Assembly (NCBI GenBank): GCA_002373755.1
Contig: DFJU01000159.1
Location: forward strand, 1 to 14,578
Origin: Bacteroidales bacterium UBA3663
GTDB taxonomy: Bacteria; Bacteroidota; Bacteroidia; Bacteroidales; UBA3663
DNA: 14,578 bases
Direction: 5' to 3'
Shown: positions 13,602 through 14,578 of the stretch, in pieces
How the letters are laid out: every line of letters begins with the position of its first letter
Numbering within the stretch: the first letter of the stretch is position 1
The notes under the pieces: generated by a model
Seen by the model: the letters and a program-made list of their open reading frames with translations, nothing else
Database searches by the model: none
Told to the model about the DNA's origin: nothing
Made by a program: the position numbers and the translations under genes

Positions 13602-13639
13602 TGTTTTCCTGTCCGATGCCATCGCCTTCCTGTGCGATG
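13598..13639 (-). repeat. 21-bp tandem duplication of the azlC ribosome-binding/start region
   Basis: Positions 13598-13618 and 13619-13639 are adjacent 21-bp units matching at 17 of 21 positions. On the minus strand each reads CATCG(G/C)ACAGGAA....ATGG: an AGGAA Shine-Dalgarno-like box followed by an in-frame ATG. The unit is seven codons long, so both start codons stay in the azlC frame (RKAMASDRKTM in the longer product). Confidence 0.8.
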
Positions 13640-13655
13640 TTTTTTTTCGGGGACG

Positions 13656-13687
13656 CAAATGTAGCGAATTATTCGTAATGCGACAAC
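13656..13687 (-). promoter_or_regulatory. Promoter of azlCD
   Basis: On the minus strand TACATTTG (plus-strand 13656-13663) is a perfect -7 box, and GTTG (13684-13687) lies 20 bp upstream as a near-consensus -33 box. Transcription would begin near 13651, about 30 nt before the ATG at 13622 and 50 nt before that at 13601. Confidence 0.65.
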
Positions 13688-13811
13688 AGTCCTTGCGGCT
13701 TTTGCCGATGTGAAATTCGCGTAGCACCGGCGGAAAAGCGCTTTTTGTCGGGTCATTTTTTGTCCGATGCCGTTGAAATCCGCGCCAAGGTTATCGAAAG
13801 TAACCCAAATA

Positions 13812-13843
13812 TTTGCACAAGCACCCAAAACAGACGATATTTG
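13812..13843 (+). promoter_or_regulatory. Possible promoter of the HAD phosphatase gene
   Basis: TTTG at 13812-13815 and GATATTTG at 13836-13843 are exactly 20 bp apart; the -7 box differs from TAnnTTTG at its first base. The leader would be about 105 nt to the ATG at 13956. Confidence 0.45.
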
Positions 13844-13955
13844 TGCCTCAGAAAAAAACAAAAACATTGGATGTAATTTCATTTTGTGAATAACGGTATG
13901 TGTCTGTTTGCTACGCGATTTTTTTCCGTCCAATGCGACATCGCAACAATAAAGA

Positions 13956-14578
13956 ATGAATAATCGGAAAATCAACACTATAATTTGGGATCTGGATGGC
14001 ACGCTGCTTGACACTTTGCAGGATCTTGCCGCAGCCGTCAATCATGCCCTCGGGCAGTTCGGAATGCCCACGTTGACCATCGACCAAGTCCGTCAATATG
14101 TCGGCAACGGAGTGCGCAGGCTTATGGTTCTGTCCGTGCCCGATGGCGACAGAAATCCGCAGTTCGAGGCCGTTTTCGCCGAGTTCAAGGCATACTACGT
14201 GGATCATTGCAAGGACAACACACGCCTCTACGACGGCATTGCCGCCACGCTGGTCGAATTGAAGCGGCGCGGCTACCGTATGGCCGTTGTCAGCAATAAG
14301 CTACAGTCTGGCGTCGATGAACTTTATGCCGAATATTTCCGCGACACTATGGATGTTGCCATCGGCGAACGGCCGGAAGTTGCCCGCAAACCAGCGCCTG
14401 ACATGGTCTTTGCTGCGCTCGAAGCTTTGTCGGCCAGCCGCGACGAGGCGGTCTATGTCGGCGATTCGGATGTCGATCTGGCCACGGCACGCAATGCCGG
14501 ACTGCCCTGCATCTCGGTGCTTTGGGGCTTCCGTGACCGCGATTTCCTGCTCGAACATGGAGCGACGCATTTCGCCGA
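13956..14578 (+). CDS. gph: HAD-family phosphoglycolate phosphatase-like protein (3' end cut by window)
   Basis: The open frame runs from the ATG at 13956 off the end of the window (207 codons; full members are about 215-225 aa, so only a little is missing). Motif I is IIWDLDGTLLDT with nucleophile Asp12 and acid/base Asp14. A helical cap follows (residues about 20-85, containing YVGNGVRRLM). Motif II is VVSNK, motif III is the Lys of ARKPAPDM, and motif IV is VYVGDSDVDLATARNAG with the Mg2+-binding aspartates. This matches the Gph/PGP type of subfamily I HAD phosphatases, which hydrolyse 2-phosphoglycolate arising from DNA repair; related enzymes act on other small phosphate esters, so the symbol is tentative. 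The start MNNRKIN puts motif I at the usual distance from the N-terminus. It is cytoplasmic and divergent from azlCD. Confidence 0.9.
   Translation, partial: MNNRKINTIIWDLDGTLLDTLQDLAAAVNHALGQFGMPTLTIDQVRQYVGNGVRRLMVLSVPDGDRNPQFEAVFAEFKAYYVDHCKDNTRLYDGIAATLVELKRRGYRMAVVSNKLQSGVDELYAEYFRDTMDVAIGERPEVARKPAPDMVFAALEALSASRDEAVYVGDSDVDLATARNAGLPCISVLWGFRDRDFLLEHGATHFA

Larger units (their letters stand above)
13640..13955. other. Intergenic region between azlC and the HAD phosphatase
   Basis: This stretch of over 300 bp separates divergent genes. It holds the azlCD promoter near 13656-13687, a possible phosphatase promoter near 13812-13843, and a 10-bp inverted repeat (TCGCGTAGCA at 13717-13726 and TGCTACGCGA at 13909-13918). 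The minus-strand frame of azlC stays open to 13727 and beyond but lies upstream of the promoter. I see no RNA gene or further coding sequence. Confidence 0.6.

Noticed and set aside
5107..13727. Recurring word TTCGCGTAGC (near 5110, 7318, 8870 and 13716) as a dispersed repeat family
   Set aside because: Three of four copies are within coding sequence in different frames and are explained by ordinary codons; flanks share no further similarity.
1..14578. CRISPR arrays, insertion sequences, tRNA genes, phage or conjugation genes
   Set aside because: I looked for spaced direct repeats, transposase motifs, terminal inverted repeats and tRNA-like T-loop sequences and saw none that stand.

Overview
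The window looks like chromosomal DNA of a Bacteroidales bacterium (Bacteroides/Prevotella/Muribaculaceae-like). The grounds are an RprX/RprY two-component pair, a Bacteroidetes-type putative porin, a lipoprotein with a lipobox and acidic residues after the cysteine, and several promoters of the Bacteroidetes type (-33 TTTG, about 19-20 bp, -7 TAnnTTTG) placed sensibly in front of genes. I could run no database searches; family names come from reading motifs.

Layout: (1) 1-157, the 3' end of an rRNA operon: 5S rRNA and a strong intrinsic terminator. (2) 251-1423, an AT-rich two-gene unit with its own promoter and terminator: an unassigned 109-aa protein and a NADAR (YbiA-like N-glycosidase) protein. 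This is the most accessory-looking part. (3) 1505-3657, a YqiA-like esterase (minus strand) divergent from fucO, an iron-dependent lactaldehyde reductase. (4) 3710-8327, a putative outer-membrane porin (minus) divergent from the sensor kinase rprX and response regulator rprY. The porin promoter lies so close to its ATG that the mRNA should be leaderless or nearly so. (5) 8328-10479, a P-loop NTPase fused to a CYTH-type domain (Ttd14-like; minus), only 16 bp from the divergent queH (epoxyqueuosine reductase), which converges on a tandem-ACT protein (minus). (6) 10571-12484, an exported YhcH/YjgK/YiaL-family protein and a YD-repeat-like lipoprotein with a strong terminator. (7) 12542-13622, azlC-azlD, an overlapping branched-chain amino-acid exporter pair (minus), with a tandemly duplicated translation-start region. 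(8) 13956 to the window end, a HAD phosphatase of the phosphoglycolate phosphatase type, cut by the window edge.

Most of the region is ordinary housekeeping or envelope sequence. The genes do not form one pathway; they sit in short one- or two-gene transcription units, often divergent or convergent and separated by hairpin terminators. The best candidates for something less described are the NADAR plus small-protein unit beside the rRNA operon, the P-loop/CYTH fusion, and the exported YhcH-family protein.
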